A stretch of DNA of 64,000 bases, taken from positions 609,956-673,955 of the forward strand of contig NZ_QGNY01000003.1 in NCBI RefSeq assembly GCF_003173575.1, written 5' to 3'. Of the stretch, positions 54,375 through 63,873 are shown one piece after another. The position numbers were made by a program, and so were the translations under genes. This DNA comes from Pedobacter paludis. Its GTDB lineage: Bacteria > Bacteroidota > Bacteroidia > Sphingobacteriales > Sphingobacteriaceae. Position 1 is the first letter of the stretch; every line of letters begins with the position of its first letter. The notes beneath the pieces were generated by a model that saw only the letters and a program-made list of their open reading frames with translations, made no database searches and had not been told where the DNA came from.

Positions 54375-55205
54375 ATGGAGATGGCAAAAACGAAGCTGCT
54401 GATTGTTACCCACGAGATGTCGCCTTTCCTCGAGCTTACTAAAATTTCTGAAATCACTCGTCAATTACCACAAGCAATGCAAGATAAAGGATTCGAGATC
54501 CGCATTTTGATGCCTAAATTTGGTAACATCAACGAGAGAAGAAATCGTTTACACGAAGTAATCCGCTTGTCTGGAATGAATATCATTATCGATGACAACG
54601 ATAACCCTTTAATTATTAAAGTAGCTTCCATCCCAGCTGCCCGCATGCAGGTTTATTTCTTGGATAACGAAGAATATTTCCAACGCAAGCAAGTATTTAG
54701 AGATGCTAGCGGAAAATTCTTTGATGACAATGATGAACGTACAATCTTTTTCTGTAAAGGCGCTTTAGAAACGGTTAAAAAATTAGGGTGGGCTCCAGAT
54801 ATCGTTCACTGTCATGGTTGGATGAGCTCTTTAGTTCCAGCTTACATTAAAACAACTTATAAAAACGATCCAACTTTCAAAAATTCTAAAGTAGTTTATT
54901 CTATTTATGAAGATTGTTTCAGTGAGCAATTAAATGCAAACTTTTCTAAGAAAGCGGTTATGGCAAACATGACTGAAGCAGATACTAAAGCTTTCGAAGC
55001 GGCAGATTGCAATAGCATGCATATCGGTGCTGTAACCCATTCAGATGCAGTTGTATTAGCAGATGAAAACCTTAACGAAGATGTGTTAAAATTTGTTAAA
55101 GATTCCAATAAGCCAACTTTAGCTTATAACTTAACCGAAAATTTTGAAAACTTCTATACTTTTTATGAAGAAATTTCAAATGATGAATTGGTTTCTGTTG
55201 CTTAA
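54375..55205 (+). CDS. Stand-alone starch/glycogen-synthase N-terminal (GT5) domain protein
   Basis: 276 residues, about half of a normal glycogen synthase. KTKLLIVTHEMSPFLELTKISE near 4, QAMQDKGFEIRILMPKFGNINE near 33 and APDIVHCHGWMSSLVPAYIKT near 140 are the N-terminal Rossmann domain. The C-terminal domain with the second substrate half is missing, and ADP-glucose binding KxGGL is replaced by LTKIS. It is likely not a synthase. The same small form beside panC is usual in Bacteroidota. Two ATGs, at 54375 and 54381, are both possible. Confidence 0.85.
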   Translation: MEMAKTKLLIVTHEMSPFLELTKISEITRQLPQAMQDKGFEIRILMPKFGNINERRNRLHEVIRLSGMNIIIDDNDNPLIIKVASIPAARMQVYFLDNEEYFQRKQVFRDASGKFFDDNDERTIFFCKGALETVKKLGWAPDIVHCHGWMSSLVPAYIKTTYKNDPTFKNSKVVYSIYEDCFSEQLNANFSKKAVMANMTEADTKAFEAADCNSMHIGAVTHSDAVVLADENLNEDVLKFVKDSNKPTLAYNLTENFENFYTFYEEISNDELVSVA

Positions 55206-55227
55206 TTAGGTATTATTATTTTTAAAT

Positions 55228-56655
55228 ATGAAATTTACAAAACAAGACTTATTAACCCTGTTGATAGGTCTTTTTCTTTTTGCATCTTGTAAAAACCCCG
55301 ATAGTATTGGTTTAGATGTAGATCCAAGCCAAGCAATACAAGGAACGTTGGTTAACAGCGATGTTAGATCTCAAACTGTTCTTGACAACGCCGTAAATAC
55401 TGTTGGGTTAACGCGTCATCCTTTAGGTTATATGGTTGATCCGGTTTTCGGTAAAACGGAATCGAGTGTTGCCATGACGGTTGTTCCATATTCATTAAGT
55501 TACGATTTTGGAACTTCTCCTGTTTTAGATTCAGCGGTTTTGGTTTTGAGAATTGATACCAATCTGGTAAGTCCTAAAATTAAATTTTATGGAGATACTA
55601 CTAATTCTATTTATAGTATCGATGTATATCAGCTAACAAATAAAATTACCAATTACAAAAGCTCTGATGTTCAGGCACATAATTCGTTATTGTTAGGCAA
55701 TTTTAGAAGTAAGATTTATCCAAATACACCAATAAAAACCTTTAACATCCTTAAAGGCAAAACAGATACCTTAAGAACTGTAAAAGCAGAAATTAGAATT
55801 CCTTTGAACAAAGCCTTTATTCAAAGCACAATATTAAGCCTGCCTACAACAGGAACAACTACTAATGCTAAATTCGTAGATTACTTTAAAGGACTTTATG
55901 CAGAAATTAATAAAAGCACATCAACAGGTACAGGTGGTATCGCATTTATAGATTTTTCTAGTGTAAATTCTTACTTACAGCTGGTGTACAAAAGTACAAA
56001 TTCATCTAGTGGCATTGATACCACATCAGTTAATTGGCCGATAAACACAAGTTCTGGTGCAATTACAGCGAACATTAAACACGACTACACAGGAACACCA
56101 ATTAAAACGCAGCTGGATAATCCACCAACTACCGCAAACCCAACACCTTATACGGTTACTTATACTCAGGGCTTAGTTGGTGTGAGAACCAAAATCTCAT
56201 TTCCAAATCTTGCCAACTTTACCAGCACTTATGGAAAATCAATCATAAACAAGGCTGAGCTGGTTGTAGATCTTAGCGCTGGGACTTACGCTTATCCATT
56301 TGGACCGGCACAAAGACTTTCTTTATACCGTTGGGATATTGCAGAACAGCCTGTAAATATTCCTGATCATGATCCACTTACAACAACTGGAGGCGATAAA
56401 AGAGGTTTATCTGATGGTATTTTTGGAGGTTATTATGATTCATTAAAAAACAGATATATTTTTATTGTAACCAGTTACGTGCAGGATTTGATTGATAAAA
56501 AATTAACAGATTACGGAACTTTTATCGGTCCAACATCTCTAGATGTATTTCAGGTATCTCCAACTGCAACTTCAGCAGAAAGATCAGTTATTGGAACAGG
56601 TGTAAATACAACAAATAAGGTAAAGCTTAATATCTATTACAGTAAGATAAATTAA
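55228..56655 (+). CDS. DUF4270-domain lipoprotein
   Basis: 475 residues. The lipoprotein signal LLIGLFLFASC (Cys near 21) is followed by PDSIGLDVDPSQAIQGT. The DUF4270 domain is beta-rich and exported (TSSVAMTVVPYSL, FGTSPVLDSAVLVLRID). Proteins of this family are widespread in Bacteroidota; their role is not known. It starts 22 bases after the GT5-domain gene, perhaps in the same transcript. Confidence 0.88.
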   Translation: MKFTKQDLLTLLIGLFLFASCKNPDSIGLDVDPSQAIQGTLVNSDVRSQTVLDNAVNTVGLTRHPLGYMVDPVFGKTESSVAMTVVPYSLSYDFGTSPVLDSAVLVLRIDTNLVSPKIKFYGDTTNSIYSIDVYQLTNKITNYKSSDVQAHNSLLLGNFRSKIYPNTPIKTFNILKGKTDTLRTVKAEIRIPLNKAFIQSTILSLPTTGTTTNAKFVDYFKGLYAEINKSTSTGTGGIAFIDFSSVNSYLQLVYKSTNSSSGIDTTSVNWPINTSSGAITANIKHDYTGTPIKTQLDNPPTTANPTPYTVTYTQGLVGVRTKISFPNLANFTSTYGKSIINKAELVVDLSAGTYAYPFGPAQRLSLYRWDIAEQPVNIPDHDPLTTTGGDKRGLSDGIFGGYYDSLKNRYIFIVTSYVQDLIDKKLTDYGTFIGPTSLDVFQVSPTATSAERSVIGTGVNTTNKVKLNIYYSKIN

Positions 56656-56677
56656 TCTTCACTAAAAACTCATCATA

Positions 56678-56714
56678 AAATTCACCTATTGTTAATACTT
56701 TAGGTGAATTTTTC
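56678..56714 (+). terminator. Terminator after the DUF4270 gene
   Basis: AATTCACCTA (56679-56688) pairs with TAGGTGAATT (56701-56710), followed by a T tract. Confidence 0.8.
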
Positions 56715-56764
56715 GTTTAAGATGGTTTGTAAAAATTATTTTACGTAAAATTTTAATTGGCATG

Positions 56765-56792
56765 CTAAACAAACGTTTGTTTAGTATATTCG
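56765..56792 (+). promoter_or_regulatory. Palindromic operator-like site and promoter of glmS
   Basis: CTAAACAAACGTTTGTTTAG at 56765-56784 is a perfect 20-base palindrome with a central CG, as bound by LacI/GalR-type repressors. It directly abuts TATATTCG (56785-56792), a -7-like box 25 bases before the glmS ATG at 56818. It would place a regulator over the promoter. Confidence 0.6.
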
Positions 56793-56817
56793 TGCGTTTT
56801 TAATTTATATAAATTTT

Positions 56818-58656
56818 ATGTGTGGAATTGTAGGTTATATAGGCTATAGAGAGGCTTGGCCGATAGTACTTAAAGGTCTTAAAAGATTAGAATACAGAGG
56901 CTATGATAGTGCTGGTATTGCATTAATGAATGCCGATGGTCAACATATTTATAAAAAAGTTGGCAAGGTTGCCGCGTTAGAAGAATTTGCAGCAGATAAG
57001 GATAAAACCGGTACTATTGCAATGGGGCATACCCGCTGGGCTACACATGGTGTTCCATCAGATAGGAATTCGCATCCACATACTTCAAATAACGATAAGC
57101 TTTCGATTATTCATAACGGGATTATCGAAAATTACGCGACATTGAAAGAAGAACTTTCTTCTCGTGGCCATGAGTTTAAAAGCGATACCGATACGGAAGT
57201 TTTAATTCACTTGATTGAAGAAATTCAGAAAATTGAACAAATCGATTTACTAGAAGCAGTTAGACTTGCTTTAAAAGAAGTTACTGGTGCCTATGCCATT
57301 GTTGTTATGGATCGGGAAAATCCAGATCGTTTGATTGCTGCCCGTAAAGGAAGTCCGATGGTAATTGGTGTTGGAAAAGGCGAATATTTTATTGCTTCTG
57401 ATGCAACTCCAATTATTGAATATACCAAAAACGTAATCTATCTAAATGATAACGAAATTGCATTGGTAACCAAAGATGATCTTTTGGTTAAAAGGTTGGA
57501 TAACCTGGTGCAAACGCCATTAATCCAAGAGCTTGAATTGAAATTGGAAATGCTTGAAAAAGGTGGTTTCGATCATTTTATGCTGAAAGAAATTTACGAA
57601 CAACCAAGATCGATTAGAGATTGTATGCGTGGCCGTATTTATCCGGAAGAAGGTAAAGTGCAATTGGGTGGGATAAAAGAGTTTGTAGAAAAACTAAAAA
57701 ATATAGACCGTATAATTATTGTAGCCTGCGGAACATCGTGGCATGCAGGTTTAGTTGGAGAATATTTAATTGAGGAATACGCTCGAATTCCTGTTGAAGT
57801 GGAATATGCATCAGAATTTAGATACCGCAATCCAATTATTACCGAAAAAGATGTGGTAATTGCGATTTCACAATCTGGCGAAACTGCAGATACAATGGCT
57901 GCGATAGAAATGGCTAAAGAACGTGGTGCAACCATTTTCGGAATCTGTAATGTTGCCGGAGCATCTATTCCTCGTTTAACCCATGCAGGCGTTTATACTC
58001 ATGCCGGACCAGAAATTGGTGTAGCATCTACAAAAGCATTTACAGCACAGGTAACTGTTCTTACCTTGATGGCTTTCTACATGGCTCAGCAAAAAGGAAC
58101 AATAACGCAGTCTAAATTAGTAGGGTTATTAACCGAATTGGATAATATTCCAAATAAAATACAAATTGCCCTAGAATCTAACGATTTGATTAAAGAGGTA
58201 GCTTCCAAGATTAAAGACTCTAGAAATTGTTTGTTTTTAGGAAGAGGCAGTGGTTTCCCAGTTGCATTAGAAGGTGCACTAAAGCTTAAGGAAATCTCTT
58301 ACATCCACGCTGAGGGTTATCCGGCGGCAGAAATGAAACATGGCCCTATTGCTTTAATTGATGAGGAAATGCCTGTTGTATTTATTGCAACACAAAACTC
58401 ATCGTATGAAAAAGTAATAAGCAATATTCAAGAGGTTAAAGCTAGAAAAGGAAAGGTAATTGCAATTGTAACCCAAGGCGATACTGAAGTGAAGAAAATG
58501 GCCGATTATTGCATAGAGATTCCAGATTCTGATGAAGCATTTTTACCTTTATTAGCAACTATTCCATTACAGCTTTTATCTTATCATATTGCGGTAATGA
58601 GGGGTTGCAATGTAGATCAGCCTAGGAATTTGGCTAAATCTGTAACTGTTGAATAA
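56818..58656 (+). CDS. glmS: Glutamine-fructose-6-phosphate aminotransferase (isomerizing)
   Basis: 612 residues. The N-terminal Cys (MCGIVGYIG) is the glutaminase nucleophile. GHTRWATHGVPSDRNSHPH near 74 and NHNGIIENY-like IHNGIIENY near 98 complete that domain. Two SIS domains follow (VACGTSWHAGLVGEYL near 302; FLGRGSGFPVALEGALKLKEI near 475) and the end is PRNLAKSVTVE. It makes glucosamine-6-phosphate, the first step to UDP-GlcNAc for wall and LPS. The palindrome at its promoter suggests sugar-dependent control. Confidence 0.98.
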   Translation: MCGIVGYIGYREAWPIVLKGLKRLEYRGYDSAGIALMNADGQHIYKKVGKVAALEEFAADKDKTGTIAMGHTRWATHGVPSDRNSHPHTSNNDKLSIIHNGIIENYATLKEELSSRGHEFKSDTDTEVLIHLIEEIQKIEQIDLLEAVRLALKEVTGAYAIVVMDRENPDRLIAARKGSPMVIGVGKGEYFIASDATPIIEYTKNVIYLNDNEIALVTKDDLLVKRLDNLVQTPLIQELELKLEMLEKGGFDHFMLKEIYEQPRSIRDCMRGRIYPEEGKVQLGGIKEFVEKLKNIDRIIIVACGTSWHAGLVGEYLIEEYARIPVEVEYASEFRYRNPIITEKDVVIAISQSGETADTMAAIEMAKERGATIFGICNVAGASIPRLTHAGVYTHAGPEIGVASTKAFTAQVTVLTLMAFYMAQQKGTITQSKLVGLLTELDNIPNKIQIALESNDLIKEVASKIKDSRNCLFLGRGSGFPVALEGALKLKEISYIHAEGYPAAEMKHGPIALIDEEMPVVFIATQNSSYEKVISNIQEVKARKGKVIAIVTQGDTEVKKMADYCIEIPDSDEAFLPLLATIPLQLLSYHIAVMRGCNVDQPRNLAKSVTVE

Positions 58657-58700
58657 ATCAGATTCTTAAGATTCTTTCAGCAAGGCAGTAACCAATAAAT

Positions 58701-58739
58701 AAAAAAAACCACTTGATTATGCATCAAGTGGTTTTTTTA
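58701..58739. terminator. Bidirectional terminator between glmS and aspS
   Basis: AACCACTTGAT (58707-58717) and ATCAAGTGGTT (58723-58733) with an A-run before and a T-run after. Confidence 0.88.
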
Positions 58740-58786
58740 TGTCGTATTATTTGCCTTTTGTAATGAAGGGCAAATAAGCTATTGAA

Positions 58787-60532
58787 TTATAAATCTGTTT
58801 TGATTTTCAGTTCTTTAAGTTGTTTATCATCAATTGTACTCGGACTATCAATCATAACGTCTCTACCCGAATTGTTTTTAGGGAAAGCAATAACATCACG
58901 TATAGAATCTAAGCCAGCAAAAATTGAAGTTAAACGATCGAAACCGAAAGCAATACCACCATGTGGAGGTGCACCAAACTCAAAGGCATCCATTAAGAAA
59001 CCAAATTGTTTCTGAGCTTCTTCGGCACTAAAACCTAAATGCTTAAACATCAAGGCCTGTAATTCTCTGTCGTGAATACGTATAGACCCGCCACCAATTT
59101 CAGTTCCGTTAATTACCATGTCGTATGCGTTGGCACGAACATTTTTCGGATCCGTATCTAACAAGGCAATATCTTCAGGTTTTGGAGAAGTAAATGGGTG
59201 GTGCATGGCATGGTATCGTTCAGTTTCTTCATCCCACTCTAAAAGTGGAAAATCAAGAACCCAAAGTGCCGAGAATAGGTTTTTATCACGTAAGCCCAAA
59301 CGGTTACCCATTTCCAAACGAAGTTCGTTTAATTGCTTGCGAACTTTATCTGTAGAACCTGCCAAGATTAAAAGTAAATCTCCTTTTTCCGTTTTGAAGG
59401 CTTCACTCCATTGTTTTAAATCTTCTTCGTTGAAGAATTTATCTACCGAAGATTTAATAGTTTCGTCATCATTATGGCGGGCATAAATTAATCCTGTAGC
59501 ACCGATTTGAGGACGCTTGATGAAATCCGTTAATTCATCTAATTGTTTACGGGTATAACTTGCAGCTCCTTTTGCATTAATACCGACAACGAGTTCTGCA
59601 TTGTCAAAAACAGGGAATCCCTTGCCTTTAACCAAATCGTTTAGCTCAACAAATTCCATGGCAAAACGGGTATCTGGTTTATCAGAACCATACAAACGCA
59701 TTGCATCTGCATATTGCATACGCGGTACTTCCGGCAAATCGTAATTGCGCACTTCTTTAAATAAAGTACGAATTAATCCTTCAAAAGTATTTAAGATATC
59801 TTCTTGTTCGATAAAAGACATTTCACAATCAATCTGAGTAAACTCAGGCTGGCGATCGGCTCTTAAATCTTCATCTCTAAAGCATTTTACAATTTGGAAA
59901 TACCGATCGAAACCCGAAACCATAAGCAATTGCTTAAAGGTTTGTGGCGATTGTGGCAGAGCATAAAACTCGCCTGCATTCATACGGCTTGGCACAACAA
60001 AGTCTCTTGCACCTTCTGGTGTAGATTTTATTAAAACCGGTGTTTCTACTTCGATAAAGTCTAGAGCATCAAGATAACGGCGAACCGATTGTGCCATTTT
60101 ATGACGAAGTACCAAGTTGTTGCGAACTGGGTTACGGCGTAAATCTAAGTAACGATATTTCATGCGCAACTCATCACCCCCATCGGTTTCATCATCAATC
60201 ATGAATGGAGGTAGCTTTGCCACATTAAGAATTTCTAAGGCAGAAACTTTTATCTCAATATCTCCTGTAGACATTTTCGGGTTTTTGTTGCTGCGCTCTA
60301 CAACGGTACCTGTTGTTTTAATTACATACTCGCGACCCAATAAACGTGCTGCTTCGCAAAGTTCGCGATTATCATCCATATTAAAAACAAGTTGTGTAAT
60401 ACCATAACGATCGCGAATGTCGATAAAAGTCATACCGCCTAAATCTCTTGATTTTTGTACCCAACCACACAGCGTAACACTTTCGCCTAAATTTTGAAGG
60501 CTTAATGCACCACAAGTTACTGTTCTTAACAT
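58787..60532 (-). CDS. aspS: Aspartyl-tRNA synthetase
   Basis: 581 residues, bacterial length. The OB-fold domain reads [26 protein letters not shown]. Class II motif 1 is near 130 and motif 2 is [18 protein letters not shown] near 214. The bacterial GAD insertion (about 290-400) is followed by motif 3, [15 protein letters not shown] near 525. It charges tRNA-Asp. It has a -7-like promoter box about 24 bases upstream of the start codon. Confidence 0.97.
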   Translation of the reverse strand: MLRTVTCGALSLQNLGESVTLCGWVQKSRDLGGMTFIDIRDRYGITQLVFNMDDNRELCEAARLLGREYVIKTTGTVVERSNKNPKMSTGDIEIKVSALEILNVAKLPPFMIDDETDGGDELRMKYRYLDLRRNPVRNNLVLRHKMAQSVRRYLDALDFIEVETPVLIKSTPEGARDFVVPSRMNAGEFYALPQSPQTFKQLLMVSGFDRYFQIVKCFRDEDLRADRQPEFTQIDCEMSFIEQEDILNTFEGLIRTLFKEVRNYDLPEVPRMQYADAMRLYGSDKPDTRFAMEFVELNDLVKGKGFPVFDNAELVVGINAKGAASYTRKQLDELTDFIKRPQIGATGLIYARHNDDETIKSSVDKFFNEEDLKQWSEAFKTEKGDLLLILAGSTDKVRKQLNELRLEMGNRLGLRDKNLFSALWVLDFPLLEWDEETERYHAMHHPFTSPKPEDIALLDTDPKNVRANAYDMVINGTEIGGGSIRIHDRELQALMFKHLGFSAEEAQKQFGFLMDAFEFGAPPHGGIAFGFDRLTSIFAGLDSIRDVIAFPKNNSGRDVMIDSPSTIDDKQLKELKIKTDL

Positions 60533-60555
60533 ATATAGTAATCTAAATTAAGCGG

Positions 60556-60563
60556 CAAAAATA
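60556..60563 (-). promoter_or_regulatory. -7-like box of aspS
   Basis: On the minus strand TATTTTTG, 24 bases before the ATG. The -33 element is weak. Confidence 0.5.
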
Positions 60564-60706
60564 CCGAATTTGTTTTAAAGTTTAGAGAAGAAGATTCAGG
60601 GAAATTTGTTGAATGCCAAAATATGCTTTAGACGGCAAAAACACATCGGCAAGCAAGTGGAAGAAATGAATAAGTTTAAGCTTTAACAGCTTTTCTGGTA
60701 ATTAAA

Positions 60707-61111
60707 TTAATATTTCTCCTCCAACACCACTTCAACCGCAACTATTTTCCATTCGCCGTTTATATTTTTCCAATGATAAACTTCTTCGGTCTGGATGGTT
60801 TCTTTTTTAGAGAAGACGAGTAAATTCGGTTTTATAATAACTGATTTTCGGGCTATTTTTTCGGTAAAAATATCATTCTCAAAAGAGGATTTTATTCTAT
60901 AATGGCTGGTTTTATAATCCTTTATACTTTTAAAATATTTTTCAAGATTTTGGGCAAACTCTTTTTTATCAAAACTTGATGCATCAGCATTAGCATACTT
61001 CAAACTTTCATCGAAATACTGCATATAGAGGTTGGCATCTCTGTTTTCTAAAGCCCGATCTGCCTTTTTATGTACCTCGTTTACGGTTGAAATTATTGAA
61101 TCGATTTCCAT
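60707..61111 (-). CDS. NTF2-like (SnoaL/DUF4440-type) protein
   Basis: 134 residues with the NTF2 cone-fold layout: helix (VHKKADRALENRDANLYMQYF), acidic pocket residues (FDESLKYANAD), and final strands (EVYHWKNINGEWKIVAVEVVLEE). Such folds bind small ligands. No catalytic residues identified. It is a single gene divergent from the sigma-factor gene. Confidence 0.75.
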   Translation of the reverse strand: MEIDSIISTVNEVHKKADRALENRDANLYMQYFDESLKYANADASSFDKKEFAQNLEKYFKSIKDYKTSHYRIKSSFENDIFTEKIARKSVIIKPNLLVFSKKETIQTEEVYHWKNINGEWKIVAVEVVLEEKY

Positions 61112-61318
61112 AGTGTGAAGTTAATTGTTTGCATTAGGGTTTTCAAATTTATGATGAAGTGTACCGATATTTTCCATAACAACAGATTCTTCATTTGAAA
61201 GGTTTAAGTTTACACTAAAGCAAAAAGTAGAAACGTTTTAAAATTAATTTAAACTTTTTTCTACCTTGATGCAACGTTTTAAAATCTTACCTGTCTTATA
61301 ATCAGAATCATCAAAATT

Positions 61319-61876
61319 TTGGAAGCGGTATACATCGATAAAAACCTAGAATTAGTAAAAGAGTGCATGCAGGGAAGCCGGGCTGCGCAGTTTGAATTGT
61401 ACAAGCTGTATGCAAAGGCAATGTATAATGTTGCCCTGCGCATTTTAAATTATGAAGAAGAAGCCGAAGATGTTTTGCAAGAATCGTTTTTAGATGCTTT
61501 TACCAGAATTGTTGATTTTAGACAGGAAACCACTTTCGGATTGTGGCTGAAACAGATTGTGATTAATAAATCGATCAATTACCTCCGCAAGCGCAAGTTT
61601 GAATTCGTAGGGACAGATGAGATTTCGGAAATGCCTGATGAGATTAGTGCCGATGAATATGAAGTAAAGTTGCAGGCCGATGAAATTAGAAACGCAATTA
61701 CCGAATTGCCAGATGGCTATAGGGTTGTTTTAAGTTTGTATTTACTGGAAGGTTACGACCATGAAGAAATTGCGCACATTTTAAAAATAAGTGAAAACAC
61801 AAGCCGCACACAATATATGCGGGCAAAAAAGAAGTTAAAAAATATTTTAGAACAGAAAGGGATGAGAGATGAATAA
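61319..61876 (+). CDS. ECF-type RNA polymerase sigma factor
   Basis: 185 residues. Region 2 (AAQFELYKLYAKAMYNVALRILNYEEEAEDVLQESFLDAF) and region 4 (LPDGYRVVLSLYLLEGYDHEEIAHILKISENTSRTQYMRAKKKL) are complete. The likely start is TTG at 61319 (MEAVYIDKNLE); the first ATG, at codon 17, would remove part of region 2. It is co-transcribed with the next gene, overlapping by 8 bases, which probably encodes its anti-sigma factor. Confidence 0.92.
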   Translation: MEAVYIDKNLELVKECMQGSRAAQFELYKLYAKAMYNVALRILNYEEEAEDVLQESFLDAFTRIVDFRQETTFGLWLKQIVINKSINYLRKRKFEFVGTDEISEMPDEISADEYEVKLQADEIRNAITELPDGYRVVLSLYLLEGYDHEEIAHILKISENTSRTQYMRAKKKLKNILEQKGMRDE

Positions 61877-62396
61877 TAGATTAGAAACCTTTGTTAAAGA
61901 AAATCGCAAGTCGTTTGATGCATTTGAACCATCGGCAGGGCTTTGGGCAAAGATTGAGCTTGAATTAGACAAAAAAAAGAAAAAAAAGCCAGTAAAGCTA
62001 TATTTATGGATGAGCGCTGCGGCAGCTATAGTAGTTGTTTTCGGTTTAGTTTGGCTGCACGCCGGAAGAATGCAAAACAGAGATTTAGAAATCGCTGATG
62101 TAAACTCGGCTTATGCGCAGAAGGAAGGCCATTATGCTGGCTTAATCACCGAAAAGAGAGATAGCTTAGCCATTTTTGCCTCTGCAAATCCAGATTTATA
62201 CAAAAAATTTACAGCCGATTTAAGAAAGCTTGATGAAGATTACGAACGCTTGAAAGCTGAACTACCAACTACGCCAAACCAACTTTATGTGGTAAAAGCA
62301 ATGGTTAAAAATAGAGAGATCCAGCTTCAGCTGTTGAAACAACAACTAATGATTATAAACCAGGTTGACGATTATAAAAGGGTTAACCAAATATAA
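61869..62396 (+). CDS. Probable anti-sigma factor, single membrane helix
   Basis: 175 residues. The N-terminal cytoplasmic part (NNRLETFVKENRKSFDAFEPSAGLW) and a single helix near 47-65 (LYLWMSAAAAIVVVFGLVW) give the anti-sigma topology. The periplasmic part is a coiled coil (DLRKLDEDYERLKAELP). No zinc motif is seen. Overlap with the sigma gene is the main evidence for its role. The regulated target may be the secreted repeat protein downstream. Confidence 0.72.
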   Translation: MNNRLETFVKENRKSFDAFEPSAGLWAKIELELDKKKKKKPVKLYLWMSAAAAIVVVFGLVWLHAGRMQNRDLEIADVNSAYAQKEGHYAGLITEKRDSLAIFASANPDLYKKFTADLRKLDEDYERLKAELPTTPNQLYVVKAMVKNREIQLQLLKQQLMIINQVDDYKRVNQI

Positions 62397-62515
62397 ATTA
62401 AGCAGAAAGATAAAGAATACAGAATATCTTGAAGACTCGAGATTAATTACGCTCACCCACAACATACTTAAGCCAGCCGGCAGGTTTTAGGTAAGTGATT
62501 TAACAATTAACAAAC

Positions 62516-63805
62516 ATGAAAACAATAAAAATATTTTTAGCCATAATGGCTTTCATCGCCGTAAAAACCTATGCCCAACAAGTAGCTGCGGTTAATAATC
62601 CATCAGAAAGTTATGCAGTTAATACGGTAACCGTTGCTTCAGTAAATACATCGGTTAAAGTAACACAAGATGTACAGACAGGTAGTGATGCGGAAAAATC
62701 CAAATCTTTCAGTAAAAGCTTTAGCGTAGACAATAATGATAAAGTTAATTTGAACAATCAGTATGGAGCTATTGTAATTAAAACCTGGGATAAAAAAGAG
62801 GTGCGTGTTGATATTGATATCAAAGCTTATAGCAATTCAGAGAGCGATGCCCAAAAATTAATTGATGATGTATCAATTGACGCCAATAAAACAGGTGATG
62901 TGGTTTCCATTAAAACAAATATGGGCGAAAAGAACGGTAGGTATGGGCGCAGTGTTAAAAATGGGGTAACAACATGGAGAAGAGAGGTTAAGGTAAGTTA
63001 CACTTTGTATATGCCTGCAATTAATCCACTAACAGTATTACAACAATACGGCAATGTTGATTTAGGCGATTTTTCAGGACCGACATCATTAAAGGTTCAA
63101 TATGGAAACCTTACCGCTGGCAACCTAAGTAATGCCAACAATTATATTAATGTTCAGTATGGTAAAACTACTGTTCAGGATTTAAACGCAGCGGTAGTAA
63201 AACACGAATATGGTGGTGGCGTAAACATTGGTTCGGTAGGTACAATCGAAATTTCTGCGGAATATGTTCCGGTAAATATTAATACAATCAGAAAATCGGC
63301 GGATATTAAAGTAGAATATGGATCGGGATTAACGGTTGGCAATATCGGTGGCAACTTGTTATTACATACTGAATATGCGAAAATCAACATCAATACAATT
63401 AAGGGCAATACGGTAATTCAACAGGGATATGGCAGTTTAACCATTGCGAATGTGGGCAAACTTGCCTTAAAAACGGAATATACCAATGTTAGTTTGGGCA
63501 ACTTAAATGGCGATGCAAATATCGATATGGATTACAACAGACTATCTGTTGCTGAGATTACGCCAGCTTGCAAAAACTTTACTTTTAATGGCGAATATGT
63601 AAGTGTTGGTTTAGGTTTTGCCAATAATTATAATGCCAACTTTAACCTTTCAACTTCTTATGCAGGTTTTAAATACGGCTCTAATGTATCTTCTACCCAG
63701 GTAAGTAAAGATGATGAAACCAAAAAATACACTGGAAAAGTTGGCAATGGCGGTTCGGCAAATGTGTCAATTAAAACAGAATATGGTTCGGTTACCTTTA
63801 AATAA
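62516..63805 (+). CDS. Secreted beta-solenoid-like (DUF4097-type) repeat protein
   Basis: 429 residues with a signal peptide (MKTIKIFLAIMAFIAVKTYAQQ). The body from about 75 is built of short repeats centred on a Tyr-Gly or Glu-Tyr step (QYGAIVIKTW, QYGNVDLGDFSG, QYGNLTAGNLSN, QYGKTTVQDLNA, EYVPVNINTIRK, EYGSGLTVGNIGG) of about 20 residues. This is the DUF4097/adhesin-like beta-roll. Surface or periplasmic location is inferred. It follows the sigma/anti-sigma pair by 119 bases. Confidence 0.8.
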   Translation: MKTIKIFLAIMAFIAVKTYAQQVAAVNNPSESYAVNTVTVASVNTSVKVTQDVQTGSDAEKSKSFSKSFSVDNNDKVNLNNQYGAIVIKTWDKKEVRVDIDIKAYSNSESDAQKLIDDVSIDANKTGDVVSIKTNMGEKNGRYGRSVKNGVTTWRREVKVSYTLYMPAINPLTVLQQYGNVDLGDFSGPTSLKVQYGNLTAGNLSNANNYINVQYGKTTVQDLNAAVVKHEYGGGVNIGSVGTIEISAEYVPVNINTIRKSADIKVEYGSGLTVGNIGGNLLLHTEYAKININTIKGNTVIQQGYGSLTIANVGKLALKTEYTNVSLGNLNGDANIDMDYNRLSVAEITPACKNFTFNGEYVSVGLGFANNYNANFNLSTSYAGFKYGSNVSSTQVSKDDETKKYTGKVGNGGSANVSIKTEYGSVTFK

Positions 63806-63831
63806 GAATTTCCAAGCTAAATAAACTAAAG

Positions 63832-63862
63832 AAGTCTTGCCAGCAGTTGGCAGGACTTTTTT
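63832..63862 (+). terminator. Terminator after the repeat protein gene
   Basis: AGTCTTGCCA (63833-63842) and TGGCAGGACT (63848-63857) around a short loop, followed by TTTTTTT. One mispaired position. Confidence 0.85.
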
Positions 63863-63873
63863 TATCTTTAGCC

